Under the pieces are notes generated by a model, which saw only the letters and a list, made by a program, of their open reading frames with translations, did no database searches and had not been told where the DNA came from. 64,000 nucleotides of DNA from Hetaerina americana. Its lineage: Eukaryota; Arthropoda; Insecta; Odonata; Calopterygidae. The position numbers and the translations under genes are program-made. The stretch spans positions 62,001-126,000 of the forward strand of contig JAKTNV010000190.1 in assembly GCA_022747635.1 (NCBI GenBank), given 5' to 3'. Of this stretch, positions 21,575-32,574 are shown piece by piece (the first letter of the stretch is position 1; every line of letters begins with the position of its first letter).

Positions 21575-22400
21575 CAGATTTCTTCAAAGAGCACATCCCT
21601 TGAGCGTCAACACAATTTTGCCAGCGGCTTTTCCACGACTCGAAGGCTCCCTGGTGGGCGGATTCCGGAAGGCCTTTAAAGGTTACTTAAGCGGCACTTA
21701 GGGCCCCTTGGTGGTGGTGTCCTTTGAGGGAGGGAGGATTTCACTTGTATGGGAATAGGAAACTGTCCGCTAGTGCCACGTCGGGGCTGTAAGGGGTTGA
21801 GGAATAGTCGTGATGCCGTTTCAGAAGATTTTCGCTTGCAGCCACACTCGGCTCAGCTCTTTTAGTCGCAGATCTTTCGCACCGCCAAATGTTCAGTGAT
21901 AATAATGGTGTGCACTGTCGTCTCATCAATGCGAATATAAACGATCTGCAATCATACGATCACACTTAACCGGCGGTCTGAATACTACACTTCATTCACA
22001 CGTTGCACGTTTCCGCCGGTTCTTGACGTCGACGGCCGTCCGGATCGGGGCTCATCCTCCACACACTCTCGACTATCTTTGAAGAGCTTTTGCCACTTAA
22101 AAACTGCAGTTTGTGACATGCTTTCAACCTTGAACACTTGGCAAGTCATGTCCAACGTCTCTGTATCCGATTTCCCCGGTACAACTATAAATTTGATGCC
22201 GTACCGCTGTTCAATCGGTCAAGCACTTGCACCGATTCACTCTAAAGGGGTCCACAACACGATCAAGCCTGAACGAACGCTCGCAGGCGATTGGCGCATT
22301 TTAAAGCTCAGACACCCACCACCGAGCCTCCACAATGCGAGCACGGTGCGACGTACAGTCACGTCAGGAAAACATTGCTCCCGAGACTCATGATGACGAT
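21575..22400 (-). mobile_element. MLE-A mariner derivative, longest copy
   Basis: The minus strand keeps the transposase N-terminus lost in the other copies: EQRYGIKF, ETLDMTCQVFKVESMSQTAV, FKWQKLFKDSRECVEDEPRS, GRPSTSRTGGNVQRVNE. After a break come TVHTI-TENLA-like sequence and then the PQP-YSPDVALADSFLFPYK block. The region with the first two catalytic Asp residues is missing, as in all family members here. The 3' coding part (AFESW...QKC) and the end are present near 21575-21660. Confidence 0.82.
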
Positions 22401-22586
22401 ATCCATGCCATGAAATTCCAATAAAATTGTTTGGTGGTAGCCGCGGGTTCTCCATGGACTGTCGTCGCTTCCAGGGTGAGGGCCTCTGTCAATCCCCCTA
22501 GTCCACAGACAACCCCGGCTTTGATTCATTTCAAGGTGACTGACCGCGAAAAATAAAACATTCGCGCCGGCAGCGAGAATGGCGAC

Positions 22587-22633
22587 GGCCACTTGCCCCT
22601 CCCCCCTAGAGGAGCAGAGGGGGGCAAGTGGCC
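22587..22633. repeat. 13-bp perfect hairpin in GC-rich DNA
   Basis: GGCCACTTGCCCC at 22587-22599 is mirrored by GGGGCAAGTGGCC at 22621-22633, with a 21-base loop. No run of T follows, and a eukaryotic function is not evident. Confidence 0.6.
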
Positions 22634-22904
22634 CCCCACCCCCACTCCACTCCTCCTCTCGCCCGACATGCACGAAACGAAACCACTCGGGGAGCAGCAC
22701 CATTAGAACTCTCCAACAGACGACGCCTGCGCATCTAATACACGCACTATCAATTCCTTTCTTTGTCAAATATATGTACAACGGACCAGAAATGGTTACA
22801 TTTATTGCACAAAAAACAAATAGACTTGGAAAAAATTAAAAACAAAAAGACTAATAAATACAATGGAAGTGAGATACCAAACAGTAGATCGGCAGATAGT
22901 TTCG

Positions 22905-22970
22905 GGTGGTGACCTAACACCCCCCGCCACACGCCCTTGCGGGGTATTATGCAGGTGTAGATACTGAATA
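22905..22970 (+). mobile_element. CR1/L2-like LINE tail, tail-only copy
   Basis: GGTGGTGACCTAACACCCCC, CGCCACACGCCCTTGCGGGG, TATTATGCAGGTGTAGATAC: the stem-loop plus a GTAGAT-like end shared with the other tails. Confidence 0.6.
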
Positions 22971-23469
22971 TCTGAGGAGGCGACGACACTTGTTGGACTA
23001 ATGGCGTGGGTGGGGAATTTAATGGTGGACAATGGATATGGAAAAATTAAAAGAGCACTCAGGGAGTTAGTGGGGCAGGCCAAATTGGGCGAATTCCGCT
23101 TTCTTTTCGTCCCCTTTGGATCCCGACCGTCCCCGTTCAACGCTCCCCCACATTTGAATCCCCGTCGACATCAGGGTAAGCTCCCAAATGGCTGATTAGT
23201 AGTCAGGTGGGGGTGGAGGGCTCTCAGCCAAGGCCCCCCCCCTTCCGGCCATTTGCGCTGGCAACACACCTAGAAATGACAATACCTTGTCACTTAAATC
23301 TGATATTTCAATGCATTAAGGATTCTTACCGCACACGAGGCTTCCGGAAATTTTTTAAATGGTTTACCAGATACTTTCAACAGGACGGAGAAGGCAGAGG
23401 GATTTTGCTAATTGAAGAAAATGTTGGGTTCTCACTAGAATATAGACGCGCTGCTAAGCAACAACTATG
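22971..23469. other. No feature recognised
   Basis: Mixed DNA. Short frames (23001-23195, 23207-23515) without conserved motifs. Confidence 0.35.
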
Positions 23470-24278
23470 CGAGGGCTGTCCAGAAAGTATCCTCCGTTTT
23501 CGTGGAGTAGCGTGAGAATTAGTGGGAGAGGGAGCCGAATGTCTCATGTACTGACGGACACACACAGTAGGTCAGTATACGCCTTGATCTGCAGTGGTTG
23601 GAAGGTCGCACCGCTTGTCGTTTGTTAATACAAAAGCGAGTCAAAGCGAACATGACAATTGAAATTCCCGCCAAATGAGAAGTTCATTAAGTGATAAGGT
23701 TTTTAGTGATAAAAAGAACTTTATAGCTGCTGAAATTCATGATTGGGAAATTCGTGCTCTGTATGGACCAAATGTGATGAGTAACAAGAGTCGAGGACGT
23801 CATCGATGTGGTTCGTTTGAGAGTGAACGGACGAATGCCCATGGCGATGATGACAGACGTGGACGCCCCCGTCTGTGGTGAACATAATCAACTGTGTCAG
23901 AATATTGATGCAAAAGTTCGTGAAAATTGGCGTCTTAGATATCTGATTTCTTTAGAAAGTTTTTACACAGATTTCTACGACTCTGTTGTATAGAAAGAAG
24001 ACTGAAAATTCAGGCTACTAAACATGTGCTGTGCTCGTCTCGTCGAGGAACTTCAAGAGATGCCGTCATCGATAGGCTGTGATCTTGGGCGGCAGAATTT
24101 TATGCTGAAGGAATTCGTAAACGTGTTCATAGATATGACAAATGCTTAAAAATGTTTGGCGAGTATGTTTAAATATAGCGTATAATATGTAGTTTTGAGA
24201 TGAAAAAAATAAATTTCCTGCATCTAATCGTGTGTGCTTTTTATAGCATAACGGAGGCTACTTTCCAGACAGCCCTGG
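23470..24278 (+). mobile_element. MLE-B non-autonomous mariner, both ends present
   Basis: Terminal inverted repeats of 27 bp with three mismatches: left AGGGCTGTCCAGAAAGTATC, right inverse AGGGCTGTCTGGAAAGTAGC. Inside, broken frames give the transposase N-terminus (AAEIHDWEIRALYGPNVMS, then SERTNAHGDDDRRGRPRLW) and, after a large deletion, the C-terminus (AEFYAEGIRKRVHRYDKC, LKMFGEYV, stop). All three catalytic acidic motifs are gone. The ~808-bp size fits a MITE mobilised in trans. Confidence 0.82.
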
Positions 24279-24279
24279 T

Positions 24280-25264
24280 ATTAAACAGAATGCTTGCAGA
24301 CCTATTTATATATCTTTTAAAACCTTTGCATTGAACTCTCACACCGATTACTCTAGTTGCGTACTCACTATCTCAATGTCCTTTTTATTTCACGTGTCCT
24401 TATACTCCATACTATACCATTACAACTGCATTTTTTCTTTACATTTCCTATAATAGAGTATAAAGTTCTACCGAGTGAGCAATGCAGTCCGTAAGACAGG
24501 TTTCTTACTGAAATTCAACCATTGAGGCTGCGCTAAATCTTTAATACTTTAAGCTGATACTTTTGATAATGATTTAAATTAACATTGCATCGAAGTATGG
24601 AATGAAAAGGATACATGCGTACATATTCAATTGCTATTTTCGCAGCTTGCGAAGCACCTGGAAGCACACGTTGTAAGTCCATTTAAGACGAGCGAATCGT
24701 TGCATTCGCTCGGATAGGGCCGGGGGGGGATCATGACGAGGGGAGAGGGGGGGATGGCGGGGGGTCCGCCGAAAGTGGGATCCAAGGAAAGGGATCGGAC
24801 GGGACGCGAATATGTTGCGCCAAATATGGGGTGTGGGTGTCCCTTCCCAGCCAGGAGGGAACAAGGCGATTGTTTTTTGTTCTTCGCTTCTCCCGTCACC
24901 CCAAATCAAGCGGTCGAGCAGCAGGGGGGGGGGAGGACGGGGGGGGGGGGGAAGGCCGTGTCCACGGGGGGAAAGGGGTGTGGGAGGGAGGGATGATATA
25001 CAACTCGCGGCTAAACCTAATCCTAAGAACTAAAAGACAGATACGCCATTCACGAGTTCGGAGTCGGGTACGTGCGGTGTTTCACATTTCGCCTTTGTGA
25101 GCGCAACAAAACCTAACGCCAAAGTGACGTAAATCTTTTACACAAGTCGAAGTTCTCAAGGTACCCGATCACGTGCGAGAACGTATTCTCGAGTTCTCCA
25201 CTCACGTGTTTGGCCCAACGTAAAAAAGGCAAAAAAACCGTTTGCGAGAAACAGCAACAAGCGA
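24280..25264. other. AT-rich DNA and a G-rich island
   Basis: The part 24720-24990 has long G runs (for example 24935-24950) and purine-rich frames on both strands without coding meaning. No gene recognised. Confidence 0.4.
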
Positions 25265-26020
25265 GTCAAGCATTCACGATATTACGATTCACGCGCGTCG
25301 CGACAAGTACCGCCGATGATTGTCCGATCGGAAAAAGGACGCCCCCCGATTCAATTTCACTCTCCGATCGAGACTTGGAGCGTGCGGCACGCGTGTGGGG
25401 GCACTCAAGTGATGGCAGCACCGCTGCCAGCGGGTTTTCCACGCCTCCTGGAAGGCGGCGCCCACGATGATGCAATGCTCCCTCGTTACGGCTTGTTGTA
25501 ACGCTTTCACCGAGTTGTGGTAACGTCCTTTCAGCACATATTTGGGGCAGGGAAAGAGGAAGAAGTGCGGTGGGACATTGTCAAAAATATTGAATCCTCA
25601 CTCACGTGGTGGAGAAGCTCTCGACAGATCCGCGTGCGAGTTTCCTTTTGCTCTTAGTCAGAGAGCACTCGCGGCACCAACTTGGCGCACTCACCTTTCT
25701 CATGCCCATGCACAAATGTCGATGTACATTACTTTTAGGGATGCCAAGTTCCTCAGAAACCATGCGAGCACTTAATCTGCGATCCCTGTCCAACAAAGCC
25801 GTCACCCTCGCAAGATTATCGCCACTTTTTCTGGCCGAAGGGCGTCCTGAACGTATGGCGTCTTCAACATCTTCTCTGTCTTCCCGAAACAACTTGTGCC
25901 ACTCATAAACACCCGATCTACCCATGGCGTTACCATTATAAGCTGCCTTGAGTACACCATGAGCCCCTTTCGCGATTTTGCCCAATTTCAAGCAAAATTT
26001 GATGGCGCCGTACAAATAAA
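25265..26020 (-). mobile_element. MLE-C mariner derivative with core deletion
   Basis: The minus-strand N-terminal frame (26015-25602) reads YGAIKFCLKLGKIAKGAHGV, YEWHKLFREDREDVEDAIRS, GRPSARKSGDNLARVTALL, RMVSEELGIPKSNVHRHL. The C-terminal frame (25537-25289) gives NVPPHFFLFP, VLKGRYHNSVKALQQAV and AFQEAWKTRWQRC. The segment with the TGDE and HHDN catalytic motifs is deleted. It is distinct in sequence from MLE-A and MLE-B. Confidence 0.8.
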
Positions 26021-26625
26021 AGGTTCATGACGGAGCGCAATGAAGACACGTTATAGAAGTTACGCAAACGCACAATCCGCCCGTCCGCAAAAGGCTGGGA
26101 GCCAACAGCCACCGGCCTTCAGCCTTTCCGGAGACTCCCCTCCCTCGAACCCAGCCAGAGAAACCGCCGCCCGTCCGTTCATCCGGGAAACAATAAGTCC
26201 CACTACTTTTGGGAACAGACCTTGTAGAGCGGAACCATTGCAACAAGTTTACTGTTCCGGCGTTCTCTTTCAAATATTCTGTTTGGTCCCTCTTGAGAAA
26301 AGATAATGCATAAAACAACGAACGTGTTCATGAATACATGGATAGAATCGGTGAGTATGTTTTGCATAACATTTTGATACATATAAATTACGGATTTAGC
26401 TGTGATATTGTGGAAGAGTTCAACAAGAACAGATACGAAAACTCTAGCGAATTTCCACTTAGATTAAGTAGAACATTGGAAGAATTTTCGTCTCCGTTAT
26501 TTTAATGCATGTTCCTTCAAAACATAAACGGCGAAAATAATCAGATTTTCTTCTTCTATTTGTAATGCGTCATTCTATTTTGAGATGTTGATCTAAAGCG
26601 CACATATTCATTATCAGTTATCGTT
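26021..26625. other. No feature recognised
   Basis: Mixed DNA between two elements. The plus-strand frame 26040-26306 has no recognisable domain. Confidence 0.35.
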
Positions 26626-26635
26626 TGATATTTAT

Positions 26636-28260
26636 ATATAGCAGTTTCTTGCAAGGGCTCTTGCGTAGCCCTTACACTGCGCCTTTCCAGCCTCCAAGGC
26701 TACTAAGGCGGGAAGAATTCTTCTGCGTTGTCAGTCGTTTGATTTATTCCCGCTCAGAGCAGCCTTGGCTTCTTCTTTGCCGGAAGGGTGTCTTGCTCGT
26801 CTTGGGATGCTATGGGGCGCTTGTAGCGGTCCCATGGCCAGACCCTTATGTCGCCAACCCGGCGAATTACTTTTACTTCCGCTTCTGCCGCTTTTCTGAA
26901 GAATTTTCCAGATATTCTAGGCAGAAGGACGTCCAGGGTTTCCAGCTTTCCGTCCTCGTGCATCTCGGAAACGCGGGCGTAGCGACCGCGTGCCATGATG
27001 TCACGAAGAGCAGAATTCTGCACCACCTGAATTTGAGCGAGACTCGTTCGCGACACTCCTGACCATACCGGAGCAGCGTACGTGATGACAGGCAGCACGC
27101 ACGCTTGGTACAGTCTACGCTTCGTGTCCATACTCAGGACCGGCGGGCGGATAATCGGCCGGAGCCGACTAAGCGCCGCGAATGCCTTTCAGCGTACACG
27201 AAGCGCTTGGGCGTTCCAAAGGAGTTTCCGGTCCATCAGCACTCCGAGGTAGGTAACTTCGGATTCCCACGGTAGGGCGACTCCATTCACAGTTAGGTTC
27301 ACTCCTGGCGGCCGACCATTGCCCGGATGGAAGATATCGCCTTCGTCTTCTGTGCGTTAACAGCAAAGCGCCATCGGCGGTACCATTCTAGGAGATCCGC
27401 CACAGCGCTCTGCAGTCTTCGTACCGCGGTCACCTTCTGCCAGGAACAGCACAGGAGGGCCGTATCGTCGGCAGAGAGAGAGACAGGATCTCGAGGTTCC
27501 CACGTGGAGTTGGAATGTCGTGGGAGTAGATATTGTAAAGCAGTGGTCCGAGGACTGATCCCTGGGGCACGCCGGTGGAGATCCGACGCTCCCCTGAATT
27601 CGCCCCGAGCCATTGCACGGTGAATGTCCTGTCTCTCAAATAGGAGTGAACCATCCGAACAATCCAAGGTGGGAAATGGAGTCGTCTCATCTTCAACAAG
27701 AGAGCCGGATGCCAGACGCGATCGAACGCCTTACTGACGTCGAAGAAGGCCCCAGCAACCGCCCTATTCCTGTTGAAGCTGTCCGTGATGAAATCCGCCG
27801 TTCGCACCAGCTGATGGACTGTGGAATGCTGGGCACGGAAACCAAACTGCTCCTCCGGGAGGATGTCATTCTCCCGGACGAAATCAGTCAGCGGCCGTTG
27901 CAGCAGTCGCTCGAATATCTTACCGAAGCCGTCGAGCAAGGAGATAGGCCGGAATTTTCCGGGACCAACCTCCAATTTCTGCGACTTCGGCAGGCAGACG
28001 ATTCTCGCTCTTCTCCAAGTGGTCGGGAAGTAGAAAATCCTGACACAGCCATTTAGGAGCGTTGTCAGGTACCTCACCGCCGCCTTTGGAAGCTCCCGAA
28101 TGACCACATTGGGAATGTTGTCGCTTCCGGGGGCCTTCCTCGTGCGGAGGCGACGTATTGCCTCTTTGACGTCCTTCTCGTCGAATCTCGGAATTTCCGA
28201 GGCGTCTTTCAGATCGGCGTCTCCGGCTCTTTCAAACGCCTCGATTTCTTCTTCAATCTC
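26636..28260 (-). mobile_element. 5'-truncated Jockey-like LINE with target-site duplication
   Basis: The minus strand reads, in order: RTRKAPGSDNIPN, FRPISLLDGFGKIFERLLQ, EEQFGFRAQHSTVHQL, the first catalytic Asp in AGAFFDVSKAFDRVW, TGVPQGSVLGPLLYNIYSHD, a frame shift near 27535, the second catalytic box LSADDTALL, and the C-terminal YQACVLPVITYAAPVWSGV. It stops at 26754, followed by a short 3' UTR. It is flanked by the direct repeat TGATATTTAT (26626-26635 and 28261-28270). The RT acids survive, but the frame shift and loss of the 5' half (endonuclease and ORF1) make it dead. It is more GC-rich than its surroundings. Confidence 0.9.
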
Positions 28261-28599
28261 TGATATTTATGATCGTCCCAAGTTTTTTTTATGGTGGAAA
28301 GGTATATTACAAGCATTATAATACAACAAAATGGTACAACAAATTTTTGTAGGTGCATACACGAAAATATAATTCATGAGACGTGAACACGTATACGCGA
28401 TAAAATGAACGCTAATTACCAGTTGAATTAGACTTAGGGGGTAAGTGGACTACAGCGAGGCACGCGTGAGAGGAGGCACACGCCATCAAATTACAATACC
28501 GCCATCTATTTCTCGATGGCGTCCTCAATGGATGAGGTATCACAATGCTCTGGGTACAGCAACGACGAGTAATTATCCTAAAAAAATCAGTGAAACTTT

Positions 28600-29420
28600 G
28601 GCGTGGAACGTGGTTTTTTACGGCGGTGAACCGGACTGAAAGGAAAACGGGAGTGGTTGGAAGGAGAGATGATAGTGTGGAGATATCCAAAGGAGGCAGG
28701 AAAGATGGATGCAAACCATATTCATTGGCGATGGGATGCTGAAAGACTGTGATGAGGGGACAATGTGAAGCAGCAAAACATAATCAAAGACTGTTTCCAT
28801 GGGAAAGAAGTTATTACTCTCCAGTAATTTCTCTTAGCTGTACACATTCTACATCTGGGCACTATACGAGTCCACTGTAGGAGTCCATCTACGAGTCCAG
28901 ATGATACTTAAGTGTCCAGATGTCCAGCGTGATGTTCAGATTATGCTACAGTGCAGCAAAACTAGATAACAGTGATCAATTTTCTCCTGTGGAAACGTAG
29001 TCTTTGATTCTTTCCTGGTATTTTACAAATGGATTTCCGCAAAGTATCGGCCTCAACCATCTCCCAAGGAAAAGGAAAATATTAGGTCGACGACGAAGGG
29101 GCTGGAATAGGATAGGGATGTTGGTCGGTAGGTAGGTAGATCGATAGATAGATAGATAGAGGTCTTCATTTGGGCAAAATTGAGACCTAATGGCCCATTC
29201 TTCCATTTATGGCATGAAGGAAGGAAGGAAGTACACTGAGATGAAGATGGGACTTTGTTGTACGAGAGCAGGATGTTGGGTCGTGTTTTGTTGGGAGAGG
29301 GGAGGGCATTACTGCGGTGTAGACTGCGTCCATCAAAAATCTACCTCAACTGGTAGATTACCGATTGTGAAAATCATAAAAGGAACGAGGGAGAAGCACT
29401 GGACTTGAACCACTAATTAG
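28600..29420 (+). pseudogene. RTE-like LINE 3' remnant, copy 3, with nested insertion
   Basis: The segment at 28680-28760 (QRRQERWMQTIFIGDGMLKD) aligns with the C-terminal part of the copy at 47803-48590. The part 29090-29400 (ATAGGATAGGGATGTTGG, then AGGAAGTACACTGAGATGAA, then CTACCTCAACTGGTAGATTA) aligns with 19055-19200. The match is interrupted at 29123-29209 by an inserted LINE tail. The middle is diverged. Confidence 0.65.
29123..29209 (-). mobile_element. LINE 3' tail nested in an RTE-like remnant
   Basis: Minus strand: ATGGAAGAATGGGCCATTAG, GTCTCAATTTTGCCC, then a (TCTA)n/(CTAC)n repeat. It interrupts sequence that is contiguous at 19060-19085. It is about 87 bp long and belongs to the same family as 7546-7613. 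Confidence 0.75.
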
Positions 29421-29645
29421 ATAAATGTTGAATTTTCTCATTGGCTTTTCCATTCATCCCGCGCGAGATATTAATAAAATATAATCCTTGCCATTACGGC
29501 AAAAAAGCGAGATCTTAATTACTAGGATCAAGGCAATAGATGTGGCCTTCAGGGACCACTCGCGAGATCCCGAAGTGGCTCGCCCATGCGAAGTGACCTC
29601 GGGGAAGGGGTCAAGGGGTGCGTGGCTCGGGGAAGGGGTACTTAC
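29421..29645. other. Intronic DNA next to the integrin donor site
   Basis: No element recognised. The last bases on the minus-strand side hold the donor GTAAGT (29640-29645). Confidence 0.4.
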
Positions 29646-29766
29646 TGGTTCGGCAGGGCGAATACTCCGAGAAGTCCGTCATAGCCTTCTTGGCCACGTA
29701 GCACGTCCCCACCGGGTCCCGGCGCTGCGCAGTGTTGGAGAACCACACGTACCGCGGGGCGCACGC
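29646..29766 (-). CDS. if: Integrin alpha exon: CAPRY and RDPVGTC segment
   Basis: On the minus strand, the acceptor TGTTTCTCTCGACAG is followed by 121 bp that read ACAPRYVWFSNTAQRRDPVG, then TCYVAKKAMTDFSEYSPCRT, plus one base. The donor is GTAAGT. CAP-Y...R-PVGTC...Y-PCR is the diagnostic stretch at the end of an early FG-GAP blade in integrin alpha chains of the alpha-V / alpha-PS2 type, with the conserved Cys residues. The extra base is completed by the exon at 4363, giving PCRT-N-QWGYHRQG without a gap. The product would pair with a beta integrin at the cell surface for matrix adhesion. GC content is far above the surrounding intron. The preceding exon must end in phase 0 and was not found in the window. 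Confidence 0.92.
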
Positions 29767-29994
29767 CTGTCGAGAGAAACAACAGTGGTTAGGGCCGGCC
29801 GATCTCGAAGCGCCACCCCTCGGTCGCAGCACGACGCAAGGGCGGAACTGGGCGCATGCCCATCGCTGGTTGTCTCACTCATGGTCACCGGTCTTTCGTT
29901 GTTTCCTGCTGGACAAATGCCACGGAGCATTGGGACCAGAAGGGATAATTTCGTTCACGCACGCGGGTGGGTGCACAGGTGAATATTTAACAAT

Positions 29995-30070
29995 GAATGG
30001 GATATTATTGACTGAGAGCAAAATGCATGATTGGTATAAAAAGTATCGGGAAATATTTTGGGGACAAAGA
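29995..30070 (-). mobile_element. MLE-A 3' terminal fragment
   Basis: GGTATAAAAAGTATCGGGAA, then GGACAAAGATTTATTTCAG: the 3' terminus of MLE-A in reverse orientation. It lies about 80 bp from a longer copy in the same orientation. Confidence 0.7.
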
Positions 30071-30144
30071 TTTATTTCAGACACTATTGCTCATTCAATG
30101 CAATGCAATTCAACTTTATATTAAAATGTATGATTAAAATGTAT

Positions 30145-30705
30145 GATTCAAATAAAAAGTATCGGAAAATGTTTCGGAAATAAAATAAAATTGGTTCAAA
30201 TATTGCTCGAGTGCTTCAAAGTTCTTCAAAGTTCTTCCTCTTTTGAGCGTCGACGCACTTTTGCCAGAGCGGCTTTTCCACGACTCGAAAGCTCCCTGGC
30301 AGGTGGAGGGTCATTTAGGGTACAACCGTGCAAGCCTATTTCACGGAACTAAGGATCCCATGGTGGTGGTGTCCTTTAATTGATGACGGATTTAACTTTT
30401 ACAGGAATAGGAAATAGTCTACTGATGCCAAGTTGGGACGGTAAGGCGGTTGGGGAATCGTCATGATGCCGTTGCAGAAAATCTTCGTAAGCAGACACTG
30501 CTCTTCATTGTCCGTCAAGACCTTCGGGAGGACGAGTTTACCGTAGATCTTAGGCGTCACCATATTTTCAGTTACATAATGGTGAGTGCATTGTCATCTT
30601 ATCAATGCTAATACGATCTACGAACATGCACACATTTAAATGACGGTCTGAATTCAGCACTTCACGCAATGCACGTCAGGAAAAATTTGCTAGCGATACA
30701 TTGAA
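30145..30705 (-). mobile_element. MLE-A mariner derivative, near full length
   Basis: Both family termini are visible: AATAAAAAGTATCGGAAAAT at the low end, and CACGTCAGGAAAAATTTGCT then AGCGATACA at the high end. Between them are the decayed C-terminal, PQP-YSPDL and VLPKVLT coding blocks on the minus strand. About 560 bp. Confidence 0.8.
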
Positions 30706-30719
30706 TGAAAACCTTATAC

Positions 30720-32520
30720 GCATTGAAGAAATGGAAATTCCGTACGTTACAGACTAGCTTTCAACTGGAGGTAGGAAAGAGCTCTCCTCGGAAGGAATGT
30801 TGCCGGCCATCACCGAGGACGAATTAAAGCCTTGAAGAAGAAAACCCAAACTTAAGCACAGTCCACCGAATGTGATCAATGAGACCTTTAAGAGGCCGGG
30901 CTAGAAGCCTTCAGGTGGGGCCAAACTGAAGCTAGGCTAAGGGCTAGCTTCAGTTGGGCCTCACCTCCGTCCCCAAACACCCCACCTACCCGCACCTGCC
31001 GCGTTATATTCCACACATCCACAGACACGTAAGTTATCCTTGTACTGGCCCATCTGGGGGATCGTCGTCTCAAGATAGGTGATCACTTCAAAGATCCAAG
31101 CTGCAGTTACAATGCCACCGCTTCCAGTTGATCGGACATACACAAACGCCTTGACCCCACCCCTCCCGAACTGCCTCCGTGGCCTGCTTTCAGACGATGA
31201 AACAAAATCGAAAGCTAATTGTTTGACTTTTTCTACTTCATTTCAATAAAAAAATAAATTAGATTCCTATTCCGCATTTCAGTACCTCAACAGAACCACG
31301 AATCACTAGAAAAAATGTGGACTTAGTAGCATGAATGTCAATAAATAATAGCCATAAGAGCCATTTATTAAGGCAGGATTGAAACTAGATACTCTCTTCT
31401 TCCCCCTCACCCTCGTAAAGTACATTAAAGCGTAAACAATCTCTGCAAGAAAGAGCAAATAAATGTTCATAGTGATTATAGGAAAATATGAAATTAAAAA
31501 TCAGTAAATGAAATAAAGACTCCACTGCGGAAAAATAGGTTAGTGTGAAAATGTGAATAGATTTTCATTAAGGATGGTTCGGGAGCCACTGAAGTCGTCA
31601 ATATAGCCTTTATTACCTATCAATGAAAATAATAACCCACTGATGCATTTGGACCCTAAGATCAACCGTAGCAACTTGTTCGATATGAAAATAAACCAGC
31701 ATGGGTCGAAATATCGACACATTTCACTGCCCAACAATAGGAGAATGTGCGCTAGGGCTTATACCTGTAGGTACTTTCTTAGAAGAGATGAAAAGTATAG
31801 AGGGGAAACGGCGCGCTCCCCCTGACCCAAACTTAGCGCATAACTGGCCATTGAATCCATTTTATCGATATGCTATAACCGATACATGGCAAGACTCGAT
31901 ATGATATTTTGACATATTGGATCAATGTTGTTTACACAATATCACATCAAATCGTGTGCCAATATTTTACGTGTACGTAGTTTTCTTTTGAACATTCCGT
32001 TGGTTATAGGTACAATTGCACAAGAGGGATAGCTTTTAACGGCTACATCACGCACCCATTACTCATCGGGTAATTATAATCCCAAACTATATTTATTTAT
32101 TAATACACATTATATATGAGTGCAAACACAATTAGAAGTGGCGAAATACAGCGGTATATAGCCACATAGAGGGTGGATTTTTCCCCTTAAGTGGTATATT
32201 TTAGGGTTTACAATGGATGATACATATATGTACATATTATTTCATAAAATTTTAATGTTTAACTTTAGCCCACTCCGGCGCCAAACCAACCACTCTTTCT
32301 TCCCTTACACTCGGCACGCCACCGGTAGAGTGGCGATGGTTTCATTCCGAACCGAGTGCTTCATCTGTTTCCCTTGAACGCATCTACGGCCTGACCGCTC
32401 AAGCTCGATGCCGATAATGAAGGATACAGGAAAGGAAAACAGGGGAAAAATACCTTTTTAAATCTTTCGAATAACGTGCATATTTGCATATGTACATGCT
32501 GGAGGGAGATTGAATTCAAA
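30720..32520. other. Mostly unrecognised DNA
   Basis: A 12-bp inverted repeat (AACTGAAGCTAG / CTAGCTTCAGTT) lies near 30930-30960. The minus-strand frame 30961-31143 (containing FEVITYLETTIPQMGQYKDN) is unidentified. The rest is AT-rich with no motif. Confidence 0.4.
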
Positions 32521-32574
32521 TCAAAAAGTACAAAAGTAAATATTAACAAACATAAAAAATTTTATTTGAAAGAG

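Larger units (their letters stand above)
4364..29645 (-). other. 25.3-kb integrin alpha intron
   Basis: The intron is bounded by GTAAGT at 29640-29645 and TTTTCAG before 4363 on the minus strand. The flanking exons join in phase 1 without a missing residue, so no coding exon of this transcript is expected inside. It is filled with mariner, LINE and SINE copies listed separately, on both strands. Confidence 0.8.

Noticed and set aside
30961..31143. Minus-strand frame with FEVITYLETTIPQMGQYKDN as a host exon
   Set aside because: It does not match integrin alpha, has no matching partner exon and no convincing splice pair.
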